Shown here piece by piece: positions 7,983 through 19,687 of a stretch of DNA of 64,000 bases. The stretch comes from DATLXU01 sp035575515 (lineage in GTDB: Bacteria > Acidobacteriota > Blastocatellia > UBA7656): NCBI GenBank assembly GCA_035575515.1, contig DATLXU010000134.1, forward strand, positions 34,554 through 98,553, given 5' to 3'. A program made the position numbers and the translations under genes. The notes under the pieces were generated by a model, which had not been told where the DNA came from, searched no databases, and was given only the letters and a program-made list of their open reading frames with translations. Position 1 is the stretch's first letter. The number at the start of each line of letters is the position of its first letter.

Positions 7983-10900
7983 ATGAGGCGACTACGCAAC
8001 ATGAAGAAGCTGGCAAGCACAGCTATCTTTTTGATACTTGCTGCTCTAGCATTCCCATTTATATCGCCCCCTGTTATGGCGCAGGCCACGACGGGCGGGC
8101 TTAGAGGATCAGTTACAGACCAACAGGGAGCCGTTATTCCCGCCGCAGATGTTACGGCCAAGAATAACGCTACCGGCGTTGAGACCAAGACCAAGACCAA
8201 CGGCGAAGGCATTTATACCTTCCCGACTCTCCTGCCCGGAACCTACACACTGACAATTGAAAAGGAAGGGTTCAAGAAGGGAGAGTTTCAGGAGGTCGTC
8301 GTACAGGTCGGAAAAGACATTACTATTGATGCAGTGCTTCAAGCTGGCGCACGAACCGAGACCGTCACGGTCACGGCGGCTGGCGAAGAGTTGATACAGA
8401 AGGAACAGGCACAGGTATCAACCACGTTTGAGGCGCGCAAGGTACAGGAGTTGCCGTCGAACATAGCGGGCGGCGGTATTGACACGCTGGCGCTGCTTGC
8501 GCCCGGCGTCGTCCCCGGCTTTGGAAACGTCAACTCGAACGGTACAACGCTTTCGGTCAACGGCCAGCGCGCGCGCTCCAACAACTTCACGATTGACGGA
8601 CAGGACAACAACGACCTGTCAATCGGCGGCCCGTCGTTTTTCGTTGACAATCAGGACGTGGTCGGCGAGTTCCAGATTATCACGAATAACTTCTCAGCCG
8701 AATACGGTCGCAATCAGGGGGCCATCGTCAACGTCGTGACCAAAGCTGGCACGAACGATTATCACGGCACGCTCTCGTGGTATCACCGCGACCGCAAGTT
8801 CTTCGACGCTTTGACGAACATCGAAAGGCGGCGAGGGCAGAAAGACCCCGACCCGTTCCTTTACAATGTTTTCGGCGGAACGTTCGGCGGCCCGATAAAG
8901 AGAGACAAGCTCTTCTTCTTCGGCAGCTACCAGTCAATCGTCTCGCGCCAGAGCGCGACGCTGACAGGCGCTCCAACCATAGCGCCGGAAGAACTGGCAA
9001 GGCTGTCAGCCGCGTTCCCCAACAACAATGCTGTACAGGTACTGACACATTTCTCGGCGTTCGCGCTGAATGATCTCGGCACACTCGGCGAGCGCACCGA
9101 CAGGCCAAGGACCGATTTCTTCATCATCAACGGCGTGCGCTATCGAGCGGCCTATCCGGCTCGTATTGTCGCGTTTCCGGATCACCAGAAAGAGTTCAGC
9201 GTTCGCGGCGACTACAACATTACGTCCAAGCACAATGTCTGGGCACGCTGGCTCGATCAGAGAGGGCCGGGCATAAACCAGTTGGCAGGCTCGAATGGAT
9301 TTACGGGCGACATCCCGTTCCAAGGCCGTCACATCGGCGGAGCATTGACCAGCCAGATATCAAATAGTTCGGTCAACGAGTTCCGTTTCTCGACGAGCCG
9401 GTTGTCGGTTATCTTCGGCGGCGGTTGCGAGGATAAGTTTAAGGGCTGCATCACGCACCCTGACAACATTTTGCAGACGCTGGCAAACTTCAACTTCTCC
9501 GGCATCGTTGCATCGCGCGAAGTGAACGGACAGGTTGTAAGCGTGGGATCATCAACGGGCACGTTGCAGACAATCGGGGCGGCGACGAACCTTCCGCAGG
9601 GCCGCGTCGTGACTAGCTACCAGTTCGTTGACAATTTCTCGAAGACGCTCGGCGTTCATCAATTGAAGATGGGGGCTGACATTCGCCGTCTGACCAATTC
9701 GGTGCCCTTCCTCCCGAACGTTAACGGCGCGTTCCGAATTAACAGCACAGCTCGATTGGTTGCCAACGCGCCTTCTCAGGTACAGTTGGCTGTAGGACAG
9801 GTCAAGATTAATTACAACGAGACTGACCAGTACTACTACTTCCAGGATGACTGGCGCGTCAAGGACAACCTCACGCTGAATCTCGGCGTGCGCTATGAGT
9901 ACACGGGCCAGCCCATAAACACGATTCACGAAATCAATCTCGCGCGCGAATCAGACCCGGCGACAGCTATCTGGAAACAGAGCTTGCCGATTGAGGCGCG
10001 CGTATTTCCGAAGCTGCCGGTCGACAAGAACAACATCGCGCCGCGACTCGGCTTTGCTTATCGCCCGCGCTTTGGCGAAGGTCGTTTAGCCAAGCTGCTA
10101 TTCGGCGAGCAGGATGCTACGGTGATTCGCGGCGGCTACGCTATTGCTTACGATCCGGGCTTCTACAATATCATGCTCAACATCTCGACCTCGTCGCCTG
10201 TGGTGTTTCTCAACACTACGCTTAACCCGGCATCGGGAACAATTCCCTTCCCAGTACCATCGGCCAACCCGACAGGTGAAGTGGTGCAGGGATTTGCAAC
10301 CTCCAACGGGCTGATCGTGAAGAACACATTCGACCCGAGGTTCTTCAGCCAGACGATTGTGGCGCCGAACTTCCACTCGCCCTACTCTCAGCAGTGGTCG
10401 CTTGGAATTCAGCGCCAGCTCGGCACCAACAATGTGTTTGAGATTCGCTACGTCGGCAACCATGCTGTGGGTCTGTTTCAGACCGTCAATCGCAATCCGC
10501 GCTTTGATCGCCTGCGCAATGGATTCACGCTCAACGTGCCGGGTCTTGGCGCGACCGTGTTTCCCGGATTCCCGAACCTAGTGCCGCCCGGTCTCACCCC
10601 GCAGGTAGCCGGTCAGGGACAGTGCGTTGATAACCCTGCTACAACAACTTTGAATGAGGCAAATGCTTGCGCCGGTCGCATCCTGCCGCAGTCTCTAGTG
10701 CGCTCGCGCGAGAACACCGCAAGCTCGACCTATAATGGATTGCAGACTCGGTTCCAAGGCAGGCTGTTCAACCAGTTCTCGTATGGCGCTTCCTATGCCT
10801 GGTCGAAGGCTTTGGACAACGCCAGCGAGATATTCTCGTTCAGTGACATTGCAGTCACGCAGAACCCGTTCGACTTCAACAAGCTGGAGAAGGGTATTTC

Positions 10901-11627
10901 CGGCTTCAACCGCACGCACGCTGCTTCATTCAACTTCCTGTGGGATGTGCCTTTCTTCAAACAGCAGGAAGGTATCATCGGCAGAGTGCTCGGCGGCTGG
11001 CAGTTGAACGGCGTGTATTACCTTGCTAGCGGGCGTCCATTTACCCCGTTCCAGTTCTTCAACACCAATGTTCTTGGCACGGGCTACGAAGATACCACGT
11101 TTGACGTGTCGTTCTTCGGCTTTGACGCGTTGCGACCATTCGTTGGAAATCCGAAAGCGCCTCGCAATACAGTCGCGATCAGCCAGATTGACGCGGCGTT
11201 CCTTTTCGGCATTCCTGTGACGAATCCCAACGGGTTCTACTCACTGAATGACCTCAACAAGAATGGTACCATCAGGGCGGTAACGAAGAATGACGTTAGA
11301 CTTATTCTTAATGGTCCCGGCGCTGCCAGAATCTTCAACACTCCGTATGGAGATGTAGGGCGCGGCTCTCAAAACGGCCCGATCCTCAACAACGGGAACT
11401 TCGGAGTGTTCAAGCACTTCAGGATCAAGGAGAATGTCCGGCTTCGCTTCAGCATGGACATCTTCAATGTGTTCAACCACAAGAATCCGGGTGTTGGCTT
11501 CAACGCGGGCGGCTCATTGCCCGATCAGTTCGTTGAAGACGCTGGTGGAGTGGATGGATACTACGACTTCGGCGGCATCGCGGGTGCACGCCGCGCGTTC
11601 CAGTTCGGCCTGAAGCTCATCTTCTAG
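7983..11627 (+). CDS. Oar-like TonB-dependent receptor with carboxypeptidase-regulatory-like domain (2)
   Basis: Start chosen at ATG 7983, preceded by GAGGAGGAAAAC. Translation opens with a signal peptide (MRRLRNMKKLASTAIFLILAAL...PPVMA). The 1214-residue product has a carboxypeptidase-regulatory-like domain (about 38-120, GLRGSVTDQQGAVIPAAD). A plug with SVNGQRARSNNFTIDGQDNND follows, then a long barrel ending FQFGLKLIF. The FTIDGQDNND and NFSAEYGRNQGAIVNVVTKAGTN signatures are those of Oar-type proteins. It is an outer-membrane, TonB-energised transporter of unknown substrate. It is tandem with the first receptor, but the two differ widely in sequence, so this is an old paralog pair. What they share most visibly at DNA level is the leader. 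An intrinsic terminator follows. Confidence 0.87.
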   Translation: MRRLRNMKKLASTAIFLILAALAFPFISPPVMAQATTGGLRGSVTDQQGAVIPAADVTAKNNATGVETKTKTNGEGIYTFPTLLPGTYTLTIEKEGFKKGEFQEVVVQVGKDITIDAVLQAGARTETVTVTAAGEELIQKEQAQVSTTFEARKVQELPSNIAGGGIDTLALLAPGVVPGFGNVNSNGTTLSVNGQRARSNNFTIDGQDNNDLSIGGPSFFVDNQDVVGEFQIITNNFSAEYGRNQGAIVNVVTKAGTNDYHGTLSWYHRDRKFFDALTNIERRRGQKDPDPFLYNVFGGTFGGPIKRDKLFFFGSYQSIVSRQSATLTGAPTIAPEELARLSAAFPNNNAVQVLTHFSAFALNDLGTLGERTDRPRTDFFIINGVRYRAAYPARIVAFPDHQKEFSVRGDYNITSKHNVWARWLDQRGPGINQLAGSNGFTGDIPFQGRHIGGALTSQISNSSVNEFRFSTSRLSVIFGGGCEDKFKGCITHPDNILQTLANFNFSGIVASREVNGQVVSVGSSTGTLQTIGAATNLPQGRVVTSYQFVDNFSKTLGVHQLKMGADIRRLTNSVPFLPNVNGAFRINSTARLVANAPSQVQLAVGQVKINYNETDQYYYFQDDWRVKDNLTLNLGVRYEYTGQPINTIHEINLARESDPATAIWKQSLPIEARVFPKLPVDKNNIAPRLGFAYRPRFGEGRLAKLLFGEQDATVIRGGYAIAYDPGFYNIMLNISTSSPVVFLNTTLNPASGTIPFPVPSANPTGEVVQGFATSNGLIVKNTFDPRFFSQTIVAPNFHSPYSQQWSLGIQRQLGTNNVFEIRYVGNHAVGLFQTVNRNPRFDRLRNGFTLNVPGLGATVFPGFPNLVPPGLTPQVAGQGQCVDNPATTTLNEANACAGRILPQSLVRSRENTASSTYNGLQTRFQGRLFNQFSYGASYAWSKALDNASEIFSFSDIAVTQNPFDFNKLEKGISGFNRTHAASFNFLWDVPFFKQQEGIIGRVLGGWQLNGVYYLASGRPFTPFQFFNTNVLGTGYEDTTFDVSFFGFDALRPFVGNPKAPRNTVAISQIDAAFLFGIPVTNPNGFYSLNDLNKNGTIRAVTKNDVRLILNGPGAARIFNTPYGDVGRGSQNGPILNNGNFGVFKHFRIKENVRLRFSMDIFNVFNHKNPGVGFNAGGSLPDQFVEDAGGVDGYYDFGGIAGARRAFQFGLKLIF

Positions 11628-11651
11628 CCATTACCTCGAACGCATAAAGAG

Positions 11652-11681
11652 TGGGAGGGTCATTGGCCCTCCCATTTTTTT
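11652..11681 (+). terminator. Intrinsic terminator after second receptor
   Basis: TGGGAGGG (11652-11659) pairs with CCCTCCCA (11667-11674) around a 7-nt loop and is followed by seven T residues. It starts 25 nt past the stop codon. This is a textbook rho-independent terminator. Confidence 0.9.
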
Positions 11682-11720
11682 GCTCGCAGATATTTCTAAA
11701 CTTATGCAATGGCCATAATC

Positions 11721-11747
11721 TTGACAATCCATATGGCGTGGTATAGC
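11721..11747 (+). promoter_or_regulatory. Candidate promoter of the kinase/caspase cluster
   Basis: TTGACA (11721-11726) and TATAGC (11742-11747) with a short 15-bp spacer lie between the terminator and the kinase gene. That leaves about 180 nt of 5' leader, in which I see nothing else recognisable. A TGG...TTTGCC resemblance to the sigma-54 blocks upstream is one base short of the required spacing. Confidence 0.4.
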
Positions 11748-11934
11748 TTTGCCAGTGCGAGAAGGCTCGCAGGTTAAGGTGGTCAAGTACGCGGAAGGCG
11801 GGCTAATAAAGCAATACAGGCTTCGCCCGACTGGCTGAATGTTGTGCGATTCGCTGAAACGAATTATCGGCGCTCAATCTATGCGCAATCTTCCGTGTCA
11901 ATAGCTCACAAGTTCTGGTTTCGGATTTAACTTT

Positions 11935-14289
<2,355 letters not shown>

Positions 14290-14301
14290 CAGGAGGAATC
14301 C

Positions 14302-15726
14302 ATGAAATCTAGATTATTCAAATACTCTTTGATCGCAACCATAGTCGGCTCATTCGTTATTCAAGCAGCTATAAACAGTGCGGCCTCTGTCGACGGCGAT
14401 CCGAGTTTCTGGCCAAAGCCTGAAAAGCATGACGTTCCACCGCCGAAACCCGGACGCGTTCGCACCGAAGCGCGCAAGAAGAGAATCAACAAAGGCGAAG
14501 AGACGACTCCGCTGCTCGCCATCAAATACGAGGTGTTCAAGCGCGGCGACGGAAACACCATGCTGAGCGCTGACCCCGCGCAAGAGTTCGCCATAGGCGA
14601 TCAGGTGAAGCTCGCCATCACGCCTAACGAGGATGGCTTCCTATACGTCATTCACAAGAGCGTGGACGTCAATGGCAACGTGGTTGATAAACCACACGTA
14701 ATCTTCCCCGATCCGCGCATAGAGAACGGTCAGAATCAGGTGCAGAAGAATCAGAAATATGTTGTGCCCGGTTATTGCCAGGACTTCGCCGACCCAAGCG
14801 ATTGCTGGTGGGAGATAACGCCGCCGAACGGAAAAGAATTCTTCAAGGTCATCTTCAGCCGCGATAAGATAACCGACCTTCCAAATCGCCTGACAGTAGA
14901 TGACATCGAAAGTTCCGGCGGTAGAATAGACGACCTGGTAATCACGAACCTGGAGAAGAGTTCAAATCAGAAACTTGCGCAGACCGATAAGACCAATTCG
15001 GCTGGCGTCGTTACAGGCAATGTCATCTACGTGCGCAATACCAATCGCAAGGACAACGAAGAACTCATCTACACGATTGAGCTGAAGCACATGACCGGAA
15101 ACGACAGCGACCCGGCAGCGCGCGCCCGCGCGCTCGTCGTCAAAAAGCGCGCCGACGGCATGCGCATAAAAGTTCTAAAGGACGGCGAAGAGGTCGACCC
15201 CAGCCGCGAGTTCCACTCAGGCGACGAGATCAAAGTGCAGTTTCAAAATAACTTCAAAGGCTACGTTTATATCGTCAACGTCACGCCCGGCGGAAAGAAA
15301 CAGTTGCTCTTTCCCTGCTCGCGCGAGATGGCCAACGAAGTCAGCCCCGGCAAATGGTATGTACTCCCCGCTGACCCTTACACGATGTCTTTCGATGAAG
15401 AGAAAGGCACTGAGGTGCTGCAAGTGATAACATCGCGCGAACGCATAGGCTTTCTCGACGAAGCCATCAAAGAATGCTGCGACCCGTCGAAGTCATGCGA
15501 GGTAGGCGAGACAGCTTCGAGCGCGGCTGCGGAACTCATTGGCAAAGCGGGCGGCATTGTCACGAACGTGACTCCGATAGCGCCGGCTAAAGGTGATTCA
15601 GGAATTCGCGCGCGCAGCATCGCGCTCAAGCCCGGAAGGGATAAAGACAAAGAAGGCTCCGTAGTCGCTGCTCAGGACAATAACGGAAACGCCCTTGTGT
15701 TCGAGGTGCGTTTGAAACACAATTGA
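14302..15726 (+). CDS. Exported protein with two DUF4384 domains
   Basis: An AGGAGG ribosome site precedes the ATG. The 474-residue product has an N-terminal hydrophobic export segment (KYSLIATIVGSFVIQAAI) and a basic Pro-rich linker. Two DUF4384-like beta domains follow, at about 75-190 (FAIGDQVKLAITPNEDGFLYVIHK) and about 275-395 (FHSGDEIKVQFQNNFKGYVYIVNV). Each contains the 'GY/FLYV' core and the later 'V...ITS/FSRE/DKI' strand of that family. DUF4384 proteins are often encoded beside bacterial caspase-like and kinase genes, as here. It is probably a periplasmic binding or adaptor component. Its gene follows the kinase gene by 12 bp, so the two are surely co-transcribed. Confidence 0.75.
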   Translation: MKSRLFKYSLIATIVGSFVIQAAINSAASVDGDPSFWPKPEKHDVPPPKPGRVRTEARKKRINKGEETTPLLAIKYEVFKRGDGNTMLSADPAQEFAIGDQVKLAITPNEDGFLYVIHKSVDVNGNVVDKPHVIFPDPRIENGQNQVQKNQKYVVPGYCQDFADPSDCWWEITPPNGKEFFKVIFSRDKITDLPNRLTVDDIESSGGRIDDLVITNLEKSSNQKLAQTDKTNSAGVVTGNVIYVRNTNRKDNEELIYTIELKHMTGNDSDPAARARALVVKKRADGMRIKVLKDGEEVDPSREFHSGDEIKVQFQNNFKGYVYIVNVTPGGKKQLLFPCSREMANEVSPGKWYVLPADPYTMSFDEEKGTEVLQVITSRERIGFLDEAIKECCDPSKSCEVGETASSAAAELIGKAGGIVTNVTPIAPAKGDSGIRARSIALKPGRDKDKEGSVVAAQDNNGNALVFEVRLKHN

Positions 15727-15812
15727 CGGACGCACGCGAAGACTAACATAAGCAGATCGAGCAGCAGATCGCGTGAATGCGAACGGGATTCAAAGGGCAA
15801 TGGGGAGAAGAC

Positions 15813-18536
15813 ATGAAAAAATACTTCTGTTTGATCGCGCTGTTGTTTATGATGGGATTCATTCTGCTCCCATCCGTTCACCTTCCCGGCTCTAACGCGT
15901 CGGCAGGGATTGCTGATTCGACTAAGCCGACGCGGCAAAGCGCAACCGGTCAATTCGCTCCGGCGACGGCAATATTCACTGTCAACTCCACCGGAGATGC
16001 TGATGATTTCATGCCCGGCGACGGAGTGTGCAGCACTACCAGCTCGAGCGAATGCACGTTGCGCGCGGCAATCGAGGAATCCAACGCGCTGATCGGCGCA
16101 GATATCATAAACTTCAACATACCGGGCGGAGGCCCGCAGACTATCGCGCCCTTGAACCCGCTGCCCGCAATCACCGAGTCGGTAATCATTGACGGAACCA
16201 GCCAGCCCGGATTCGCGGGCAGTCCTATCATAGAGTTGAAGGGAGCGAATCTAAACGTGCAAACTTCAAACTCTACGATACGCGGTCTCGCAATAAATTT
16301 TGTTGACGGGGACGCGGTAATTCTATCGGGCAACAATAACAGCGTCATCGGCAATTTCATAGGCACAGACCTCAGCGGCGTGACAGGGCCGGGCAATGCC
16401 AGCAGCGGCGTCGCCATTTTCGGAAGCGGCAACGTCATAGGGGGAACTCTTGCCACAGAGCGCAACGTCATCGCATTAAACGACACAGGGGTGAGCGTGT
16501 CGTCGGGCACGGGCAATTTGATTCGCGGCAATTCCATCTTCGATAACACGCTGCTCGGAATTAATCTATCGGATGACAATGTGACGCCCAATGACAATTG
16601 CGACGCGGACACGGGCGCAAACAACCTGCAAAACTTTCCGGTCCTTACTTCCGCCACATCAAATGGCAGCTCGATCACGATTCAAGGGAGCATCAACAGC
16701 ACGCCGGGCACTCCGCTGACGATTGACTTCTATGCAAATGATGCGTGTGACAGCTCCGGCTTCGGCGAAGGCCGCACCTACATCGGTTCGACCTCTGTAA
16801 CGACAAATCTATCGTGCACGGCAAATTTCAATTCGACCTTTGCGGTTGCCGTGCCCGCAGGCCAGTTCATTACGGCGACGGCGACGACCGACTCGAACGA
16901 CACTTCGGAGTTCTCTCAGTGCATCACGGTCGCATCGGTCACTTGCACGGCCAGTTGTCCAGAGGGCATTGTAAGATCGAATGATCCGAATCAATGTGGG
17001 GCTGTTGTAACGTTTAACGGTCCCGTAACATCAGGCGCGTGTGGCCCTGTGACGTGCACTCCGCCTTCAGGCTCATTTTTTCCCGTCGGCATAACGCAAG
17101 TCACATGCGATGTGGATGATGGGCCGACATGCTCGTTTCTTATCACCATCAACGACACGCAGCCGCCGACTGTCAGTTGCCCGCAAGGATTCTCTGTTCC
17201 GGCAGACGCGGGCAAGCCAACAAAGGTTGTGGATTATCCGCTGCCAACAGCAACCGATAATTGCCCGGATGGAGTAAACATTTTTTGCAGGCCAGCGTCA
17301 GGCTCGTCATTTCCCGTAGGCACAACGGTCGTCACATGCACAGTATCCGACGCCGCGGGCAACTTCGTCGTCTGCCAGTTTCCAGTATCGGTGCTGGATA
17401 TTACACCGCCGACGATTGCCTGCCCGTCTAATCAGACCGTGACGCTCGGCAGCGCAAACAACTGCACTGCGACTGTAAACTTCCCGGCTCCGACCTTCAC
17501 GGGACCCGCCGGAGCGACCGTCACTTGCGTTCCGCCTTCGGGTTCGACTTTTCCTGTCGGCACAACCACCGTCAATTGCTCCGTCACAACTCAAGCGGCT
17601 TTAATTGCTCGATGCAGTTTCACCGTGACGGTCAATAACCCCGCACAGTTAGTCGTCACGCTTCAAAACGCCGCGCTCGAATTCGGCCCCGTCACCGCCA
17701 GGCGCAAGAAATTCAAGAACCCGCCATCAGCCACTTTCGAGATTCAAAACGTTGGATGCTCTGCGGTGTCATTATCATTCAGGCCGCGTCGAACCGGCAG
17801 CGACGTTGACAGCGGAAGGATAACCGACACGGACGACAGCGATCTTTTCATCGTCAACGCTGTGAATTCTGACGGATCTGAAAGACCTGTCTCCTGTGAC
17901 TCAGAATGCTCTGTGCGAATCAACGTCGGCCAGAGGCAGTTGTTCCGCGTGCGCTTCAATCCTGTGATACCTCAGTATGCCGGTAAGACCACGGGACTCG
18001 CCGCACGCGATGTTCTTCCCGACACGGTTACATCAAGGCTGGACATCACGCCTAACCTTTTTATTAATCTGATTGGTCGCGTATCAACGCCCGTGCAGGC
18101 GACTAACCCGGACAATGTGCGAAAATCTCCGACGGTCTCCTTCACGCGAAACGGCAACGAGTATCTCGCGCGATTCGGATTCCACGATGCGAACCTCAAC
18201 GTCAGCCGCGCGCGGTACGAGTTTCTCAATGCGAGCGGGCAGACCATAGGCGATCCAATCGAGGTTGATCTTACCGAACAGATTCGCGCGCTCAACCCTG
18301 TCAAAGGCCAGAGCCTCATCGTCGAGCAGAGATTCACAAACGCGAACGACAATCCCGACGCTACGGCCATTAGAGTTACCATCATTGACGGCGAAGGCAA
18401 CTCCGTCGTTTCAAGCTCTGTCAAACGCACACTCAGCGCGGCAAGTCCGGCAGGCGCGCAAAGCTCGCGTGCCGACGTGCTCCGTCCGCCTGATGTAAGC
18501 ATTAACAACCTGACCCCTCGAAGGAAAAGGCAATGA
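15813..18536 (+). CDS. Secreted CSLREA / beta-helix / HYR-repeat protein
   Basis: Start at ATG 15813 after GGGGAGAAG; an in-frame start at 15777 would displace the signal peptide (MKKYFCLIALLFMMGFILL). The 907-residue product opens with a CSLREA-type motif (FTVNSTGDADD...GDGVCST...CTLRAAIEESN). A short parallel beta-helix follows (about 90-260). Three HYR-like Ig domains (about 380-610) have the typical PP(S)GS-x-FPVGTT-x-VTC and D-x-x-PP-x-x-C-P signatures. The C-terminal 300 residues are beta-rich and unassigned. HYR domains are extracellular adhesion-type modules, so a surface or periplasmic binding role is inferred. It overlaps the next gene by 4 bp, which implies translational coupling to the FecR-like protein. 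Confidence 0.8.
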   Translation: MKKYFCLIALLFMMGFILLPSVHLPGSNASAGIADSTKPTRQSATGQFAPATAIFTVNSTGDADDFMPGDGVCSTTSSSECTLRAAIEESNALIGADIINFNIPGGGPQTIAPLNPLPAITESVIIDGTSQPGFAGSPIIELKGANLNVQTSNSTIRGLAINFVDGDAVILSGNNNSVIGNFIGTDLSGVTGPGNASSGVAIFGSGNVIGGTLATERNVIALNDTGVSVSSGTGNLIRGNSIFDNTLLGINLSDDNVTPNDNCDADTGANNLQNFPVLTSATSNGSSITIQGSINSTPGTPLTIDFYANDACDSSGFGEGRTYIGSTSVTTNLSCTANFNSTFAVAVPAGQFITATATTDSNDTSEFSQCITVASVTCTASCPEGIVRSNDPNQCGAVVTFNGPVTSGACGPVTCTPPSGSFFPVGITQVTCDVDDGPTCSFLITINDTQPPTVSCPQGFSVPADAGKPTKVVDYPLPTATDNCPDGVNIFCRPASGSSFPVGTTVVTCTVSDAAGNFVVCQFPVSVLDITPPTIACPSNQTVTLGSANNCTATVNFPAPTFTGPAGATVTCVPPSGSTFPVGTTTVNCSVTTQAALIARCSFTVTVNNPAQLVVTLQNAALEFGPVTARRKKFKNPPSATFEIQNVGCSAVSLSFRPRRTGSDVDSGRITDTDDSDLFIVNAVNSDGSERPVSCDSECSVRINVGQRQLFRVRFNPVIPQYAGKTTGLAARDVLPDTVTSRLDITPNLFINLIGRVSTPVQATNPDNVRKSPTVSFTRNGNEYLARFGFHDANLNVSRARYEFLNASGQTIGDPIEVDLTEQIRALNPVKGQSLIVEQRFTNANDNPDATAIRVTIIDGEGNSVVSSSVKRTLSAASPAGAQSSRADVLRPPDVSINNLTPRRKRQ

Positions 18537-19582
18537 AGACGAAAAAGATCACAGCAGCATTGATGATGGCAGCGGTGTTGGCTATCGGATCAATTCCCGC
18601 AATCGCAGATGATGGCGCGGGCAGCGAGCGTCCAATCAGACTGCGCGCCGTTGCGCGCGTCGGACCCATTGGCTCAATCCGCGCAAGCTCGTTTGCCGCA
18701 AACGTACGCGCATCAGCCATAATTGATGGGCGCGCAGCGGCGGGCGAGCAATTGCTGTGGGGCGGCGAGCTGGTTCAGACTCCCGCAGACCGAAGCGTTC
18801 GCATCACGTTCGATTCAATTGGCGAGGTGACGCTTTCGGGCGGCTCGATGGCTCGCTTTTCGACTTCGGTTGCAAATGGCGACACAACGACTCACAACGC
18901 GCTCGTCGCATCGCTCACCGCAGGTCGCCTTGCGGTGCATCTCGAACCTGAAGCAGTCGCATACGTCGAAGCCGCAGGATCGGCTCTGGAAGCCGGTTCT
19001 GGGGCGAGCTTTCGTGTCGGCATCAACGAGGAAGGCCGCGCGACGATTGATGCGATGAGCGGCGAAGTGCGAATTGAAGACCTGCCCGCGACACAGCAAC
19101 GCTACACGCTCAGGCCGCCTGCCGGACAGGGCGGGAGCTTCAGCGTCGCCGCGCGCAGCACTCGACAGGTTCAGATTCAGGTGACGGATGAAAATGATCG
19201 CCCGGTTCCAGACTTGCCAATACTCTTCTCGTTAGGCGACCCGTGCCTTGGGACGCTCGGCGCGGGAGCCGCCGCCGGAACGTTGTTCAAAGGGAAGACC
19301 GACAATCGCGGCATCGCCGCAGTTCCTTTCATAGCAGGCGCGGTGCGCTGCGCGGGCACGCTCGTGGCGAAAGTTGAAGGGACGGACTTCGCATACACGT
19401 ATCGAGTCGAGGTGCATCCGCCCACAGGCTTCTGGACTATGCGCAACACGATGCTGGTCGGAGCAGCCGCAGCGGCGGGCGCAGGAACGGGCATTTATCT
19501 GGGCACGCGCAACAACAACGAACCGATAAGGGCCGTTCCGCCTCCTGACGTAAAGCCGGGCGCGGTGCGCATCCAGCGATAA
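18533..19582 (+). CDS. FecR-like periplasmic protein with C-terminal membrane segment
   Basis: The ATG overlaps the upstream stop codon (ATGA). The 349-residue product has a signal peptide (MKTKKITAALMMAAVLAIGSIPAIA) and a FecR-type beta domain (about 55-190). That domain includes LWGGELVQTPADRSVRITFDS, VTLSGGSMARF and a VEAAGSALEAGSGASFRVG stretch. An Ig-like module (about 195-290, VQIQVTDENDRPVPDLPILFSLG) is followed by a Gly/Ala-rich hydrophobic segment near 305-325 and a short tail. FecR domains classically sit in the periplasm and relay outer-membrane signals. No sigma factor gene is adjacent, so this copy more likely works with the kinase/caspase set. Confidence 0.75.
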   Translation: MKTKKITAALMMAAVLAIGSIPAIADDGAGSERPIRLRAVARVGPIGSIRASSFAANVRASAIIDGRAAAGEQLLWGGELVQTPADRSVRITFDSIGEVTLSGGSMARFSTSVANGDTTTHNALVASLTAGRLAVHLEPEAVAYVEAAGSALEAGSGASFRVGINEEGRATIDAMSGEVRIEDLPATQQRYTLRPPAGQGGSFSVAARSTRQVQIQVTDENDRPVPDLPILFSLGDPCLGTLGAGAAAGTLFKGKTDNRGIAAVPFIAGAVRCAGTLVAKVEGTDFAYTYRVEVHPPTGFWTMRNTMLVGAAAAAGAGTGIYLGTRNNNEPIRAVPPPDVKPGAVRIQR

Positions 19583-19592
19583 ACGGCGAGGG

Positions 19593-19639
19593 ATTTGAGT
19601 CTTCAAATTTCACGTTCGAGATTTGAGGTTTCAAATCTC
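19593..19639 (+). other. Two tandem ATTTGA/TCAAAT hairpins
   Basis: ATTTGA-gtct-TCAAAT (19593-19608) and GAGATTTGA-ggtt-TCAAATCTC (19618-19639) are consecutive hairpins of the same core in the 105-bp gap between the FecR-like and caspase genes. No U-run follows either. They may tune mRNA stability or read-through inside the operon. Confidence 0.4.
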
Positions 19640-19687
19640 TCGATTGCATTTTAGAAGATCGAAAGGTCAGCGCAGGGAGAATGAAGT

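Noticed and set aside
11721..11752. Possible sigma-54 promoter (TGGTATAGCTTTGCC) upstream of the kinase gene
   Set aside because: Looks like the receptor leaders, but only 9 nt separate GG and GC, and sigma-54 spacing is strict; the overlapping TTGACA...TATAGC reading is kept instead.
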